Numbered from the stretch's first letter, positions 28,172 through 37,523 are shown. The stretch: DNA of 64,000 bases from an uncultured Caulobacterales bacterium (GCA_938003545.1 CALKXY010000012.1:62001-126000); one strand, 5' to 3'. Notes: generated by a model from the sequence alone, not told the origin. Numbers and translations are program-made.

Positions 28172-28480
28172 ATCCTTGGTCCCAAAAGCTATGATACGTT
28201 ACAGAAGTTCTTTCGGACACGGGACAGGTAGGCGCTCACCTTCTGGTACCGAGAGACGGTGGGGTTGAGCATTCTTGGGTGAGACCAAGGGCTGCGCCGG
28301 ACCTTTTGGAGTGAGAGCCGACCGCCTTGTCTAATCGCATGACTAGCGGGGACAAACAGGCCGCTGCATCAAAAACCGCTGCCGCGTGGTTATGGATTGG
28401 CCTGACACCCCAATCCTTGATATTTGCGTAAAACAACTTTTCTACTTTCGGTATTCCCTCGCGAATATCAACCACGCGGG
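28172..28480 (+). ncRNA. Candidate structured RNA or structured repeat, copy B
   Basis: Second copy of the element at 17842. Pairings: TCTTTCGG (28209)/CCGAGAGA (28249, one G-U pair), CCGCGTGGTT (28382)/AACCACGCGG (28470), GGATTGG/CCAATCC (28394-28416) and TGATATT/AATATCA (28418-28470). The 11-mer TGCGTAAAACA (28425-28435) is shared with copy A inside the same outer stem. In the outer stem most paired bases differ between copies yet pairing is kept, the hallmark of a conserved structure. Position 28172-28226 is also a direct repeat of 30071-30125. Confidence 0.5.
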
Positions 28481-28520
28481 CCGTCCCGCCTTTAATTTGA
28501 TAGTCCTGCAGACCCCGTGA

Positions 28521-29444
28521 TGGGCTGCGAGGGCTCCCGCTTGCCCAAACAACAACTCCCCGAACACGACAGTCCTAAATGGGCATCTGACCTCGGCGAA
28601 TATCTCGGACGGTCAATCTCGGACGGTCCGCTATACGAATGATCTGACGGGGCAGGTGCTTAAGCGCCAGGTCTTCGTTAACGGCAAAGCGGCCTTTAAT
28701 ACCGGAGTTGATACAGTCCAAGGTTTTACAAACTTAGGCCTCGCCGCCTCTGGACCTATAGGAATAGCCCGATTGGCAACAGGTAATGGCTATGATTTTT
28801 CAGGTATAAAATTTCAAAATGTTGACCCCACCCTTCAATTTGCCTCCGATGTTGCCAGTTATGTGTCTGGTGGAGTGGGTCTTGCGAAAGGTGCGGTTAA
28901 GCTCTCGCAGTTGGGAATAAAGCAACTAGCCAAGTCAAAGGCCGGCAGCGTGGTTGATGGTGGGCCGATCTCACAGATCAATCCAAACTTCTCTGTGAAA
29001 GGCTTATTGCCGAATAAAAATGATGTTATTACTTTATCTCCAAATAGCATTAGGTTTTCGCAAAGCAGTATTAGTGCTAGAACAAAAGACGGACAATTGC
29101 TTGGAGATCTCATTCAGAGTATGAAAACAATCGGTTTTAGGAGTGACAAAGCAATAATTGTAGTCAGGCAACAGGATGGAATACTTACATCTTTAGATAA
29201 TCGGCGATTGTTTTCTGCTTCACAGGCGGATGTAGATGTTAAAGCTATAATACGGAATAGGAGTGATTTATTAAGTCCTAGAGAATCAACGAGATTTGCG
29301 AGAATAGGAAGACCTATACCGAAAACGTTTGGTGATGCTATTGATTTACGTATTATTAACCAAAGCCCAAGGGCTTTTGGTCGAACGAACCCTCATGGTA
29401 GTTTTCAACAGCCTTTCGTATCACTTGGAAAGAATAACAATTAA
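28521..29444 (+). pseudogene. Detached C-terminal tip of a YD-repeat/Rhs-type polymorphic toxin
   Basis: The frame is open from 28521. Before any plausible start it already encodes SDGQSRTVRYTNDLTGQVL, the form of a YD repeat at the end of the shell of Rhs-type proteins. It has no N-terminus, no ATG and no Shine-Dalgarno; the first possible start is GTG 28656 (262 residues). Then come a linker/pre-toxin region and a C-terminal domain containing SLDNRRLF, which recalls ParB-like toxin domains. The adjacent immunity gene supports a toxin. It looks like a displaced toxin cassette rather than a working secreted protein; expression from the GTG cannot be excluded. Confidence 0.65.
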
Positions 29445-29837
29445 ATGAGTAAGTATCAATCTGAGATTATATTACCAGAAGGATTTTCTTATCCTGAGAA
29501 ATTTTTAAAGGAAGTAGTATTAAATAAATTTCCACATTATCAGCCTTGGTTCTTCTTGAGTGAAATGAAAAATTTTGAGAGTAATTTTTTTGATTATGCA
29601 CTTGAAGATTATCCCACCAGAAGTTTAATTCCTTTTGCCCGTTATGACGGAACTGACGATGTAGCATGCTTTGATGGTAATGATCATTCTGGTGATCCAA
29701 AAATTTATATTGTTCATTTTTTCGCATCTGCTGGATGGGAAGATCGAGGCAGTTATTTGAACTTTGAATCTTGGCTGGAGGCAGCTAAAAAAGAGTCATT
29801 AAAGTATAAAGCTATGATGGAAGAAGACAGTGATTAA
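29445..29837 (+). CDS. SUKH-like immunity protein
   Basis: Acidic protein of 130 residues, beginning directly after the toxin stop codon (TAAATG). The pattern FARYDGTDDVACFDGND, then PKIYIVHFFASAGW and a FESWLEAAKK helix, is that of SMI1/KNR4 (SUKH) superfamily immunity proteins, which neutralise nuclease and other polymorphic toxins by binding them. AT-rich codon use contrasts with neighbouring operons and fits lateral transfer. If the toxin tip is silent, this could be an orphan immunity gene protecting against related strains. Confidence 0.75.
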   Translation: MSKYQSEIILPEGFSYPEKFLKEVVLNKFPHYQPWFFLSEMKNFESNFFDYALEDYPTRSLIPFARYDGTDDVACFDGNDHSGDPKIYIVHFFASAGWEDRGSYLNFESWLEAAKKESLKYKAMMEEDSD

Positions 29838-30070
29838 ACATATTTCTTGAAATCAATATATTTACTAAGAATGTTTATTGTTAATCAAATTTCGTTTTTA
29901 GGTATGAAACACCTATACCCACAATTGCTCATAGCTTTTAATTTCAGTACCTTCGATTAAACACATGAAGTTTTTTAAGTATTGTGGTTAGGAAGGGGCT
30001 TATCCTATCCGCACTTTCTTTCATAAAAAAGGCATATAATTCAACTTCATATTAAAACTCACAAAGCCGC

Positions 30071-30125
30071 ATCCTCGGCCCCAAAAGCTGTGTCACACTA
30101 CACAGGTTCTTTCGGACACGGGACA
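30071..30125 (+). repeat. Direct repeat of the RNA head, copy C
   Basis: 55 nt that align without gaps to 28172-28226 with 46 identities, including an identical 20-mer at the right end. A 6-bp hairpin CTGTGT/ACACAG (30088-30105) is present. Downstream sequence only partly resembles the longer copies. The interval 29838-30330 otherwise has an AT-rich half without visible genes and, at its right end, the aminopeptidase terminator. Confidence 0.75.
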
Positions 30126-30270
30126 AGCGGGGCCTATCTAATAAAAAGGGTCGTGTCTGTCCGGACCGCCAGACTCTAACTTAAATGGTGGACCACCTCA
30201 TAGGGGCAGGCCAGCAGTCATCCATGTTGAAACCCTAGTTTCAACGGAGGCTGTGAACGATTTCGCATGC

Positions 30271-30300
30271 AAAAAGCCCGACGATATTTCGCCGAGCTTT
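30271..30300 (-). terminator. Terminator of the M1 aminopeptidase gene
   Basis: On the minus strand AAAGCTCGGCG pairs with CGTCGGGCTTT (two G-U pairs, 6-nt loop), followed by a run of five Ts; it lies 30 nt after the gene's stop. Confidence 0.88.
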
Positions 30301-30330
30301 ATTTAATTAGAGATAAATTATAAAATGGAG

Positions 30331-33045
30331 TTAGCGTTTTTTTAGAGCTGCCGCGAGATCATCTTCGGTCGCCTTTTTCAACGCAGCGCATAACTCAATA
30401 CTCTCCAAAGTCTGCGCGAGGCTACGTTCGTAACCTGGCATAAGCGCCGCATTAGCGTCCATGAAATCGCGAACTTCATTTCGGCGCTCGAGAGAACAGA
30501 AGTTACTGCCGGCACTCGGAAGGCCACCTTTGCGCACATCTGGTACTTTTTTGACATAGGTCGGTAAGTTGACTTTGAACCAATCCCACGTTTGCTCTCC
30601 AAAGGTTTCAGACCGAAGAAGACCATTCAAAACACCGCCAGCTTGACGTCCTGTCAACGGGCTATCCTCGGAAAGGATAACATCTGACAGCAGCTTTTTA
30701 TATACGCCCTCATCCCGCGTTGAGGCCAATGCGCGAGAGGCGGCACTTTTCTCAAGGGAAGATCCATTTGCGGCCAATTCGAGCAGCGGCGCATAAGCCG
30801 CGTCACCCAGCGATTCCATGGCTTGGCTCAAACCAAGACTTAATAAATTAGGAGCCAAGATTGATTTATCCTGCTCTCGGAATAGCCCAAGATAAGCGGC
30901 TCCTGCTTGCGCCATTTCATCGCTCAAGGTTTCATATTGTCCGCGATTAACCAGAAGAGAGGCTAAAGTTGGGGCCAATAAATTACCCTCCACTGTGTCC
31001 GTCCCGCGTGTTTTCAAGAAACGGTCCCGATATGTCTTATTAATATAAAGACCCAAATCATCTCGGCTCTCTGGCATTTCGCTATGCATGAAGCCGAGCA
31101 ATCGAGTTGAACCGCTCGCCACATCATATTCAGGATGCGCCGCAAAAGCACTCATGCCATCAAGGAAAACATCCGCCTCAACTTCACCCGCGCGGAATGC
31201 AGCAACGAGGCTGTCTTGGGTCACAAGAGCTTCGCGCGTGTTGAGCTTATCTAAATTTGCAATAAGCGCAGCCCATCCTGCGGTGTCGAGCGTAAAGCGG
31301 TAATATCCAGCACCATCGGCATTTGGCATAATCCAGTCTGGTGTCCCGTCACGAAACGCATCTGCAACACCTGTTTTCGGGTCCTTCACGAGGTATTTTA
31401 AATGCACGATATCATCGCCATACCCCATTTTAACGACAACAGGAATTTGCCAACTTTGGCCCTGCTCTGTCTTTGATCCCAAAGGTGCATATCGGGATTG
31501 CGCAATATGAAGTTCATTGTCTTTCGCTTCGATCGTCACCAGCGGTAAACCCGGTTGATCAACGAAACTTTTCATCGCCTCAACAACATCAGGATTACCA
31601 GAACCATCGGCAATTGATTGGAAGAAATCATCACCCGTCGCCACATCATCTGCATAGCGTTTCATGTGCAAACGCACACCGTCTCTGAATTTATCTTCAC
31701 CGACAAAGCTCTCAAACATGGATAACACACCACCGCCTTTACGGTATGTAATTCCGTCAAATTGATCCATGACATTTTCGGATCGCGCCAATGGTTCGCG
31801 GACTTTTCGCGTTGTGGAAAGCGTATCTATATTCATAGCGGCCAACGAATTATTCAACGTATTGCGATCATAATTCCCATCGGGATAAGCCAGCGCCGTT
31901 CCCTTGTTCCCCATCCATGTGGCGAAGGCTTCATTCAGCCAAATGTCTTCCCACCAGACGGGCGTGACGAGATTGCCGAACCATTGATGCGCCAACTCAT
32001 GCGAGTGCACGCCATTATAGGCCCGCTTTTGCGAGAGCGGAGAATCTTCATTCAAAAGGAGCAAATATTCGCGGTAAACAATCGCACCAGGATTTTCCAT
32101 CGCGCCAAAGGCATAGTCTGGCGCGGCAATCAAATCGAGCTTCTCATAAGGATATGGCGTTCCGAAATATTCTTCCAGCGCCGTCAAAATAGGCTCTGTT
32201 CCGTCCAAAGCATATTTCACATTCTCGCCGTCGCCCTTTGCGGTCAAACCGCGCAATTTGAGCGATGTCTTGCGCACAGAATTTGGCGGAATTTCGCCAA
32301 AATCAACAACATCATAAGGCCCCACACCAAAGGCAACGAGATAGCTTGGCAGAGGGCGCGTCTGGGCAAAGCTGTGCTTTGTCCATCCATCATTACTATC
32401 CGCAACACTAGTCTTCGGCGTGTTAGCATAGACAACTTGATCGGACGGCGCTGTGATCGAAAGCGTAAAAGGCACTTTGAATTTAGGTTCATCAAAACTC
32501 GGGAAAGCCTCACGCGCGCCAAGGGGTTCAAACTGCGTCAAGATATAAGCGTCTTCACCGCGGCGGACCTGGTAAGCAGAGTTGAGGTTCTGATTATAGG
32601 GCGTAGCATATTCGAGCGTCAGGATGCCTTCGCCCGCTGGGATGTCGTCCTCTGCTGTCAAATATGCAATCCCAGACGGCGCATCCGCGAGAGGCACAGC
32701 GTTGAATGTCAAAGAAACCGCCCCCCCATCGGCATAATCGATGCGCGCCGTAGAGACGGTCATTTCCTTGGCATGTATCCAAATACGATCTGCCTTTTCA
32801 TTGACGGTCACATTAATCGCCACACGTCCCGTCATACCGTCCATTTGCGGATCAATGGTCATATCCACACGATAGCCTTTGGGCGTAACTGTATCGGGCA
32901 ATTGCGCGTGAGGGATAGCATTTACCGCTCGCGTGGCTGGGGTTTCAACGACGGGCTTAACATCCGCGATAGTCTCAGCCGCAGGTTGACACGCCGCCAA
33001 AAGAACAGCCGCACTGGCCGCCGTCAAAAATTTCGAAAATCGCAT
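30331..33045 (-). CDS. M1 family aminopeptidase lipoprotein
   Basis: Zinc aminopeptidase of 904 residues with a lipoprotein signal (LLAAC, Cys19), so anchored in the envelope and facing the periplasm or outside. Catalytic motifs: GAMEN (314-318), the exopeptidase motif, and H349-E-L-A-H353 with the third zinc ligand Glu372 (WLNEAFA). The C-terminal ERAP1-like helical domain follows. Such enzymes trim N-terminal residues from peptides and feed amino acids to the cell, fitting a marine heterotroph. AGGA lies 7 nt before the ATG. It diverges from the CDF transporter gene. Confidence 0.95.
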   Translation of the reverse strand: MRFSKFLTAASAAVLLAACQPAAETIADVKPVVETPATRAVNAIPHAQLPDTVTPKGYRVDMTIDPQMDGMTGRVAINVTVNEKADRIWIHAKEMTVSTARIDYADGGAVSLTFNAVPLADAPSGIAYLTAEDDIPAGEGILTLEYATPYNQNLNSAYQVRRGEDAYILTQFEPLGAREAFPSFDEPKFKVPFTLSITAPSDQVVYANTPKTSVADSNDGWTKHSFAQTRPLPSYLVAFGVGPYDVVDFGEIPPNSVRKTSLKLRGLTAKGDGENVKYALDGTEPILTALEEYFGTPYPYEKLDLIAAPDYAFGAMENPGAIVYREYLLLLNEDSPLSQKRAYNGVHSHELAHQWFGNLVTPVWWEDIWLNEAFATWMGNKGTALAYPDGNYDRNTLNNSLAAMNIDTLSTTRKVREPLARSENVMDQFDGITYRKGGGVLSMFESFVGEDKFRDGVRLHMKRYADDVATGDDFFQSIADGSGNPDVVEAMKSFVDQPGLPLVTIEAKDNELHIAQSRYAPLGSKTEQGQSWQIPVVVKMGYGDDIVHLKYLVKDPKTGVADAFRDGTPDWIMPNADGAGYYRFTLDTAGWAALIANLDKLNTREALVTQDSLVAAFRAGEVEADVFLDGMSAFAAHPEYDVASGSTRLLGFMHSEMPESRDDLGLYINKTYRDRFLKTRGTDTVEGNLLAPTLASLLVNRGQYETLSDEMAQAGAAYLGLFREQDKSILAPNLLSLGLSQAMESLGDAAYAPLLELAANGSSLEKSAASRALASTRDEGVYKKLLSDVILSEDSPLTGRQAGGVLNGLLRSETFGEQTWDWFKVNLPTYVKKVPDVRKGGLPSAGSNFCSLERRNEVRDFMDANAALMPGYERSLAQTLESIELCAALKKATEDDLAAALKKR

Positions 33046-33087
33046 GATAGGGTCCTGATGCCGTGGTGTTTCGTTTGACTTACCCTA

Positions 33088-33120
33088 ACCCCAAGGGAAA
33101 ACTATTCCAATGCTTGGGGT
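33088..33120. promoter_or_regulatory. Hairpin in the divergent promoter region
   Basis: ACCCCAAG (33088-33095) and CTTGGGGT (33113-33120) form an 8-bp inverted repeat about 45-75 bp upstream of the aminopeptidase start; it could be an operator or a leader hairpin. Confidence 0.35.
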
Positions 33121-33181
33121 AAGTCCGTGTTTATCGCCTGTTTCAGTCTCATATACGAAAATCAAACTCGCCTTTACGAAG

Positions 33182-33194
33182 GTTATGCTATAAC
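33182..33194. promoter_or_regulatory. Zur-box-like palindrome before the CDF gene
   Basis: GTTAT-GCT-ATAAC, a perfect palindrome ending 9 bp before the start codon. It matches the core of the known Zur consensus (GTTATANTATAAC) except at one position, and the gene behind it encodes a zinc-type transporter. Assignment is inference. Confidence 0.4.
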
Positions 33195-33203
33195 ACCCTT
33201 CGA

Positions 33204-34223
33204 ATGAGCGCGAATGGCGACATATCCGAAGCCCAGTTAACGGCAACCGCAGACGACCGTTTCGATCAACCCAATCGACGCGGACGGCCTGGACGCCTGC
33301 CGCCAGATCACTCGGCCATTATTACGCGGCGCATTACGGCTCTGGCCGTTGGCCTTGGTATTTTTATGGCAGTCGGGAAATTTTGGCTTTGGGGACAAAC
33401 GGGCAGCGTTGGCGTTCTTGCCTCCCTCGTCCATTCCGCATTAGATATTTTCGGAGCCGTTGCGAGCTTCATCGCTGTGCGCTTTGCCGCGCGCAAACCT
33501 AATCCAAACTACCGCTTTGGCTTTGGCAAGGCGGAGAGCTTTTCAGCCGTGTTTCAGGTTTGCTTGATCGTCGTAGGGGCATTTCACCTCTTGCAAGAAG
33601 TCATCGGCCATGTCGGACATTCTCATCCCGTTACACAAAGCGGGCCCGCCATCATGATCTTGATGATATTTATCGCGCTCACGCTTTGGCTGATTATTGC
33701 GCAAAGTTGGGCCGTGCGCGCGACAGGCTCAATTGCAGTGAGAGGGGATCGCGCGCATTACATCGCTGACCTGCTGGCGAATATATTCGTGATCATCGGC
33801 ATCGCGCTGGCGAGTTATACGTCATTGAAATGGGCAGATGCTGTTGTTGGCGGTCTGATGGCCGTCTGGCTGTTATTCACAGCCGTTCAAATCGGGCGGC
33901 TAGCTTGGGGTCAATTGATGGACCGCGAGCTTAACCCTGATGAACGGCGCGCGATTGAACGACTGGCGATGGCAGATACGCAGGTTCGCGCCGTAACGGA
34001 ACTCCGCACACGCGCCGCAGGCCCACATTTGCATATTCAAATGCGACTGGACCTAGATGAGACTTTATCTTTGTCGGATGCACATGATATAATTTTGGGT
34101 GCTGAGCGCCGGATTATGGCCGCATTTCCAGCGGCAGACATCCTGATTCATCCCCATCCAGCAGGGTGCGGCCATGCGCATGGAAACACCCGATTTCACA
34201 CAGGTGAAATGCAGCCGCGTTAA
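33204..34223 (+). CDS. Cation diffusion facilitator, zinc type
   Basis: Inner-membrane metal/proton antiporter of 339 residues: six hydrophobic segments between about 43 and 235 and a cytoplasmic metal-binding domain (about 245-320), with a short His-containing tail. The transport site is H77-x-x-x-D81 in helix 2 and H185-x-x-x-D189 in helix 5. E. coli FieF/YiiP has Asp at the first position; the His form is known from zinc-selective members, so zinc export is favoured over iron. The 40-residue N-terminal extension is Arg/Pro-rich. No strong ribosome-binding site is seen. Confidence 0.92.
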   Translation: MSANGDISEAQLTATADDRFDQPNRRGRPGRLPPDHSAIITRRITALAVGLGIFMAVGKFWLWGQTGSVGVLASLVHSALDIFGAVASFIAVRFAARKPNPNYRFGFGKAESFSAVFQVCLIVVGAFHLLQEVIGHVGHSHPVTQSGPAIMILMIFIALTLWLIIAQSWAVRATGSIAVRGDRAHYIADLLANIFVIIGIALASYTSLKWADAVVGGLMAVWLLFTAVQIGRLAWGQLMDRELNPDERRAIERLAMADTQVRAVTELRTRAAGPHLHIQMRLDLDETLSLSDAHDIILGAERRIMAAFPAADILIHPHPAGCGHAHGNTRFHTGEMQPR

Positions 34224-34260
34224 GCCTTCATTTGCCATGTTGAGCTAAACCAGAGGTGAG

Positions 34261-34953
34261 ATGCGCACGCTTTATCATTTCCCCCTGCACCCGCCTTCTC
34301 GCATGGCTCGAATTACGCTTGCGGAGAAGAAGCTGAAGGTACGCGAAACGGTCATCAATCCGTGGGAACCCGATCCTGAATTTATGGGGCTCACAGCAGA
34401 AGGTGCGCCGCCTGTCTTAATCGATCTAACACAGCATGGAACGCTGACGATCAGCGGTGCACGCGCCATCACAGAATATGCGAATGATGGTTCTAAACGT
34501 CATCCCTTATTGTCCGAAGACCCATTTGAACGGGCCGAGGCGAGACGGCTTTGCGCGTGGTTTGACGGGCGGTTCACCGAAGAAGTCGACGCCTATATAC
34601 TGGCTGAAAAAGTGGAACGTGCTGTTCTTTCACAATCACAATATGACGTCGGTACAGCGAATCCAGATGTCCTACGCGAAGGCCGGGCGAATTTAGCTGA
34701 CCATTTGGACTATCTCTCCTCCCTTCTAGAAAAGCGAGATTGGCTCGCGGGGCGTAGATATTCATTGGGAGACATTTCCGCAGCCGCGCATATTTCATGC
34801 TTAGATTTTCTGGGCGAAATTTCTTGGCGAGATCAGCCTATCCTGAAAGATTGGTATCAAAAAATAAAATCACGTCCCGCGTTTCGGGGATTATTAGGCG
34901 ACAGGCAACCCGGCCTGCGTGCGCCTCGACACTATACTGATCTGGATTTCTAG
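34261..34953 (+). CDS. Glutathione S-transferase family protein
   Basis: Protein of 230 residues with an N-terminal thioredoxin-like domain (about 1-78: LYHFPLHPPSRMARI at the glutathione site, APPVLIDL with the cis-Pro, and the SGARAI segment standing for the usual E-S-x-x-I) and a C-terminal helical domain (about 90-215) ending in the YSLGDISAAAHISCLDF capping box. Substrate is unknown. GAGGTGAG precedes the ATG. It lies between the CDF and queG genes on the same strand, with 25 nt to queG. Confidence 0.9.
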   Translation: MRTLYHFPLHPPSRMARITLAEKKLKVRETVINPWEPDPEFMGLTAEGAPPVLIDLTQHGTLTISGARAITEYANDGSKRHPLLSEDPFERAEARRLCAWFDGRFTEEVDAYILAEKVERAVLSQSQYDVGTANPDVLREGRANLADHLDYLSSLLEKRDWLAGRRYSLGDISAAAHISCLDFLGEISWRDQPILKDWYQKIKSRPAFRGLLGDRQPGLRAPRHYTDLDF

Positions 34954-34978
34954 TCCGCTTTCATGCCAAAGGCCTCAC

Positions 34979-36010
34979 GTGACTGATCCGCTTAAACATA
35001 TGAAAGTGCGTGCGGCCAAACTTGGGTTCACGCAGCCCTTTGTCGTCGATCTAAAAAATTTCGGCCAAGCCCCCGCCGTAGGACTGCGCGAAGCCATAGC
35101 TGCGGGTCATCACGGATCAATGGCCTGGATGGCTGAGACAGAGCTGCGCAGATCACATCCTCAAAATTTGTGGCCAGAGGCAAAATCTGCCGTCGTTCTG
35201 GGTATGAATTATGGGCCAGAGACAAACCCGATGGAAACATTGGCTCATCCCGAAGTCGGTACAATTTCAGTCTATGCCAGAGGCCGCGATTATCATGACT
35301 TGATGAAAGGACGCCTCAAAGAGCTTGCGGGATTATTGGCGCGAGATACGGGTGAGGACGTCAAAATTTTTGTCGATACGGCCCCTCTTATGGAAAAACC
35401 TCTCGCTATGGCGGCTGGTATGGGGTGGCAGGGCAAACATACGAACCTGGTTAGCCGAGACTTTGGATCTTGGTTATTTATCGGATCAATATTGAGTGCC
35501 GCCGCCCTACCCGCAACCTCGCCTGAGTTAGACCATTGCGGATCCTGCCGATCGTGTCTGGACGCCTGCCCCACAAATGCCTTTCCTGCGCCTTACAAAT
35601 TAGATGCGCGCCGCTGCATTTCTTACCTTACAATCGAACACGCAGGCCCTGTAGATATAGAACTGCGCACGGTAATGGGAAATCGAATTTACGGTTGCGA
35701 TGACTGCTTGGCAGTATGCCCTTGGAACAAATTTGCGCAAGCCGGTCGCGAGACTAAACTCGCTGCCCGAGAAGATTTAAATGCCCCGGAATTGGCAGAG
35801 CTTGCCGCCTTGGGTGAAGACGGTTTCAGAAAGACATTTGCAGGATCGCCGATCAAACGGATCGGATGGGCTCGGTTTTTACGGAATGTCCTCTACGCCA
35901 TCGGTAATAGTGGCGACCCAAAACTGAAACCTATTGCGGAGGCTCATATTCATCATTCTGATGCTGTTTTAGCCGATGCCGCACAATGGGCGTCCGCTCG
36001 CCTGAGTTAG
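34979..36010 (+). CDS. queG: Epoxyqueuosine reductase QueG
   Basis: Cobalamin and iron-sulfur enzyme of about 343 residues that performs the last step of queuosine tRNA modification. Cluster cysteines are visible in HCGSCRSCLDACP (187-197) and CDDCLAVCPW (240-249), with Cys213 between them; VDTAP near 132-136 carries the conserved catalytic-site Asp. The frame is open from 34919 inside the GST gene; a GTG at 34979 is chosen as start, with AAAGG 6 nt upstream. A later ATG (35000) would lose seven residues. Length fits the family short form without the HEAT-repeat extension. Confidence 0.95.
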   Translation: MTDPLKHMKVRAAKLGFTQPFVVDLKNFGQAPAVGLREAIAAGHHGSMAWMAETELRRSHPQNLWPEAKSAVVLGMNYGPETNPMETLAHPEVGTISVYARGRDYHDLMKGRLKELAGLLARDTGEDVKIFVDTAPLMEKPLAMAAGMGWQGKHTNLVSRDFGSWLFIGSILSAAALPATSPELDHCGSCRSCLDACPTNAFPAPYKLDARRCISYLTIEHAGPVDIELRTVMGNRIYGCDDCLAVCPWNKFAQAGRETKLAAREDLNAPELAELAALGEDGFRKTFAGSPIKRIGWARFLRNVLYAIGNSGDPKLKPIAEAHIHHSDAVLADAAQWASARLS

Positions 36011-36086
36011 CTAAAGTTACGCGTGATTAAATTTTACTTGCGTTATAAAATTCACAACCCTAACGCTTTCCCATGGGGTTTAGGGG

Positions 36087-37523
36087 ATGAAATCCAACAG
36101 CGCGAAGCGTCTGAGGGAAGATCGTGGCAAGATACGATCATTAGGTCATGCGGACAAAGCCGCTTGGCGACCTCTTTCTAATGGCATTCTGCTCGGCACA
36201 CTCGGGCTTTATATTTTCTGGTTCATGTCCGACCCGCGTGTAGCTTTCAAAAGCCTGTTTGCAGGCATGGCGTGGTTGAGTGCGGGATTTGCCGTGATCC
36301 GCCTGATCTCTCTTTTGACAGCGAAACCACCTCATAGAGGCCTAGCTGAAGTCACAAATGACCTTCCGCATTATACAGTTCTGGTGCCGTTATTTCACGA
36401 AGCGCAGATGGTTGATCAACTCATGCGGGGTTTAGCGCAACTTCGCTATCCCCAAGATAAAATCGATATCGTCTTAATTACAGAAGACGTTGATCCCTTC
36501 ACAACGCAAGCCGTCGCCCAAGCCTTACGTCCTCCTTTTCGCCATGTCATCGTTCCCAAAGGTACGCCACAAACCAAGCCTCGCGCCCTTAATTACGCCA
36601 TGCAAAGCTCGCATGGAGAGTTCGTGACGATTTACGATGCTGAAGACAGGCCCCACCCAGATCAGTTATTGGCAGCCATTGCTGCGTTTCAAGCGCGGCC
36701 CGATTGGGCAGCTGTGCAAGCGCCATTGGATTACTTTAATCATTCCGACAATTGGTTGACCCGGCAATTTGCGTTGGAATATGCCGCGTTATTTCATGTG
36801 TGGGTGCCATTCCTGGTACGGCTTGGCCTTCCCTTCCCATTGGGCGGAACCAGTAACCATATGCGCCGCGCCCCGTTGGATGCCGTTGGCGGATGGGACG
36901 CACATAATGTGACAGAGGATGCAGACCTCTCATTCCGACTGGCCGCAAACGGACATAAAATTGGGTTCATTCATCCACCAACGCAAGAAGAAGCTGTTTC
37001 CATTTATCAAGACTGGAAATTGCAGCGCGCGCGATGGTTGAAAGGTTATATCCAAACGTGGGACGTTCACATGGCACGTCCTTTTGCGCCGGGTGGACTT
37101 AAAGGGGGGCTACGATTTGTAACCTTACAGCTCACACTCGGTCTGACTTTATTATCCGTGTTATTTTACACGCCTGTCGTTACAGGCTTACCCATCACTG
37201 CACTCCTCTTAATCTGGGTGGGAGTTCCACTGGACATAAGCCTGACATATGGGCTGACATTTGTGTTTTCGATTTCTGTTGGATGCCTCATTGGCGCAGT
37301 AGGTGCACAACGCGCCGGAAAACCAGAGCTTATACGATCTGTTGGTTCGATGCCATTTTACTGGATGCTCTTGTTCGGACCACTATTGAAGGCGTGTAAA
37401 GAGTTACGCGGGCAACGGTTTCACTGGCACAAGACGCGTCATGGTGTTAGTCGGCCCGCCGATCACATAACTGCCCCGAAATCTGACCTACCTCATGTCC
37501 CACTCCGACGACCTCTTGATTAG
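36087..37523 (+). CDS. Membrane glycosyltransferase, family 2
   Basis: Processive-type glycosyltransferase of 478 residues, with two N-terminal membrane helices (about 32-78), a cytoplasmic GT2 domain (95-320) and three to four C-terminal helices (345-435). Catalytic motifs are D-A-E-D (184-187), T-E-D-A-D (276-280) and Q-R-A-R-W (313-317), the pattern of cellulose synthase- and BcsA/NrfB-like enzymes that extrude polysaccharide. No PilZ domain or bcs genes are nearby, so the polymer is unknown. It overlaps the following small gene by 29 nt. Confidence 0.9.
   Translation: MKSNSAKRLREDRGKIRSLGHADKAAWRPLSNGILLGTLGLYIFWFMSDPRVAFKSLFAGMAWLSAGFAVIRLISLLTAKPPHRGLAEVTNDLPHYTVLVPLFHEAQMVDQLMRGLAQLRYPQDKIDIVLITEDVDPFTTQAVAQALRPPFRHVIVPKGTPQTKPRALNYAMQSSHGEFVTIYDAEDRPHPDQLLAAIAAFQARPDWAAVQAPLDYFNHSDNWLTRQFALEYAALFHVWVPFLVRLGLPFPLGGTSNHMRRAPLDAVGGWDAHNVTEDADLSFRLAANGHKIGFIHPPTQEEAVSIYQDWKLQRARWLKGYIQTWDVHMARPFAPGGLKGGLRFVTLQLTLGLTLLSVLFYTPVVTGLPITALLLIWVGVPLDISLTYGLTFVFSISVGCLIGAVGAQRAGKPELIRSVGSMPFYWMLLFGPLLKACKELRGQRFHWHKTRHGVSRPADHITAPKSDLPHVPLRRPLD

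Noticed and set aside
28236-28475. 79-codon minus-strand frame across RNA copy B
   Set aside because: The equivalent frame is not conserved in copy A, while the base pairing is; it is not protein-like.
31762-33078. 438-codon plus-strand frame opposite the aminopeptidase
   Set aside because: Lies wholly antisense to a well-identified M1 enzyme, and its Arg/Ile/His-rich composition is typical of an antisense frame.
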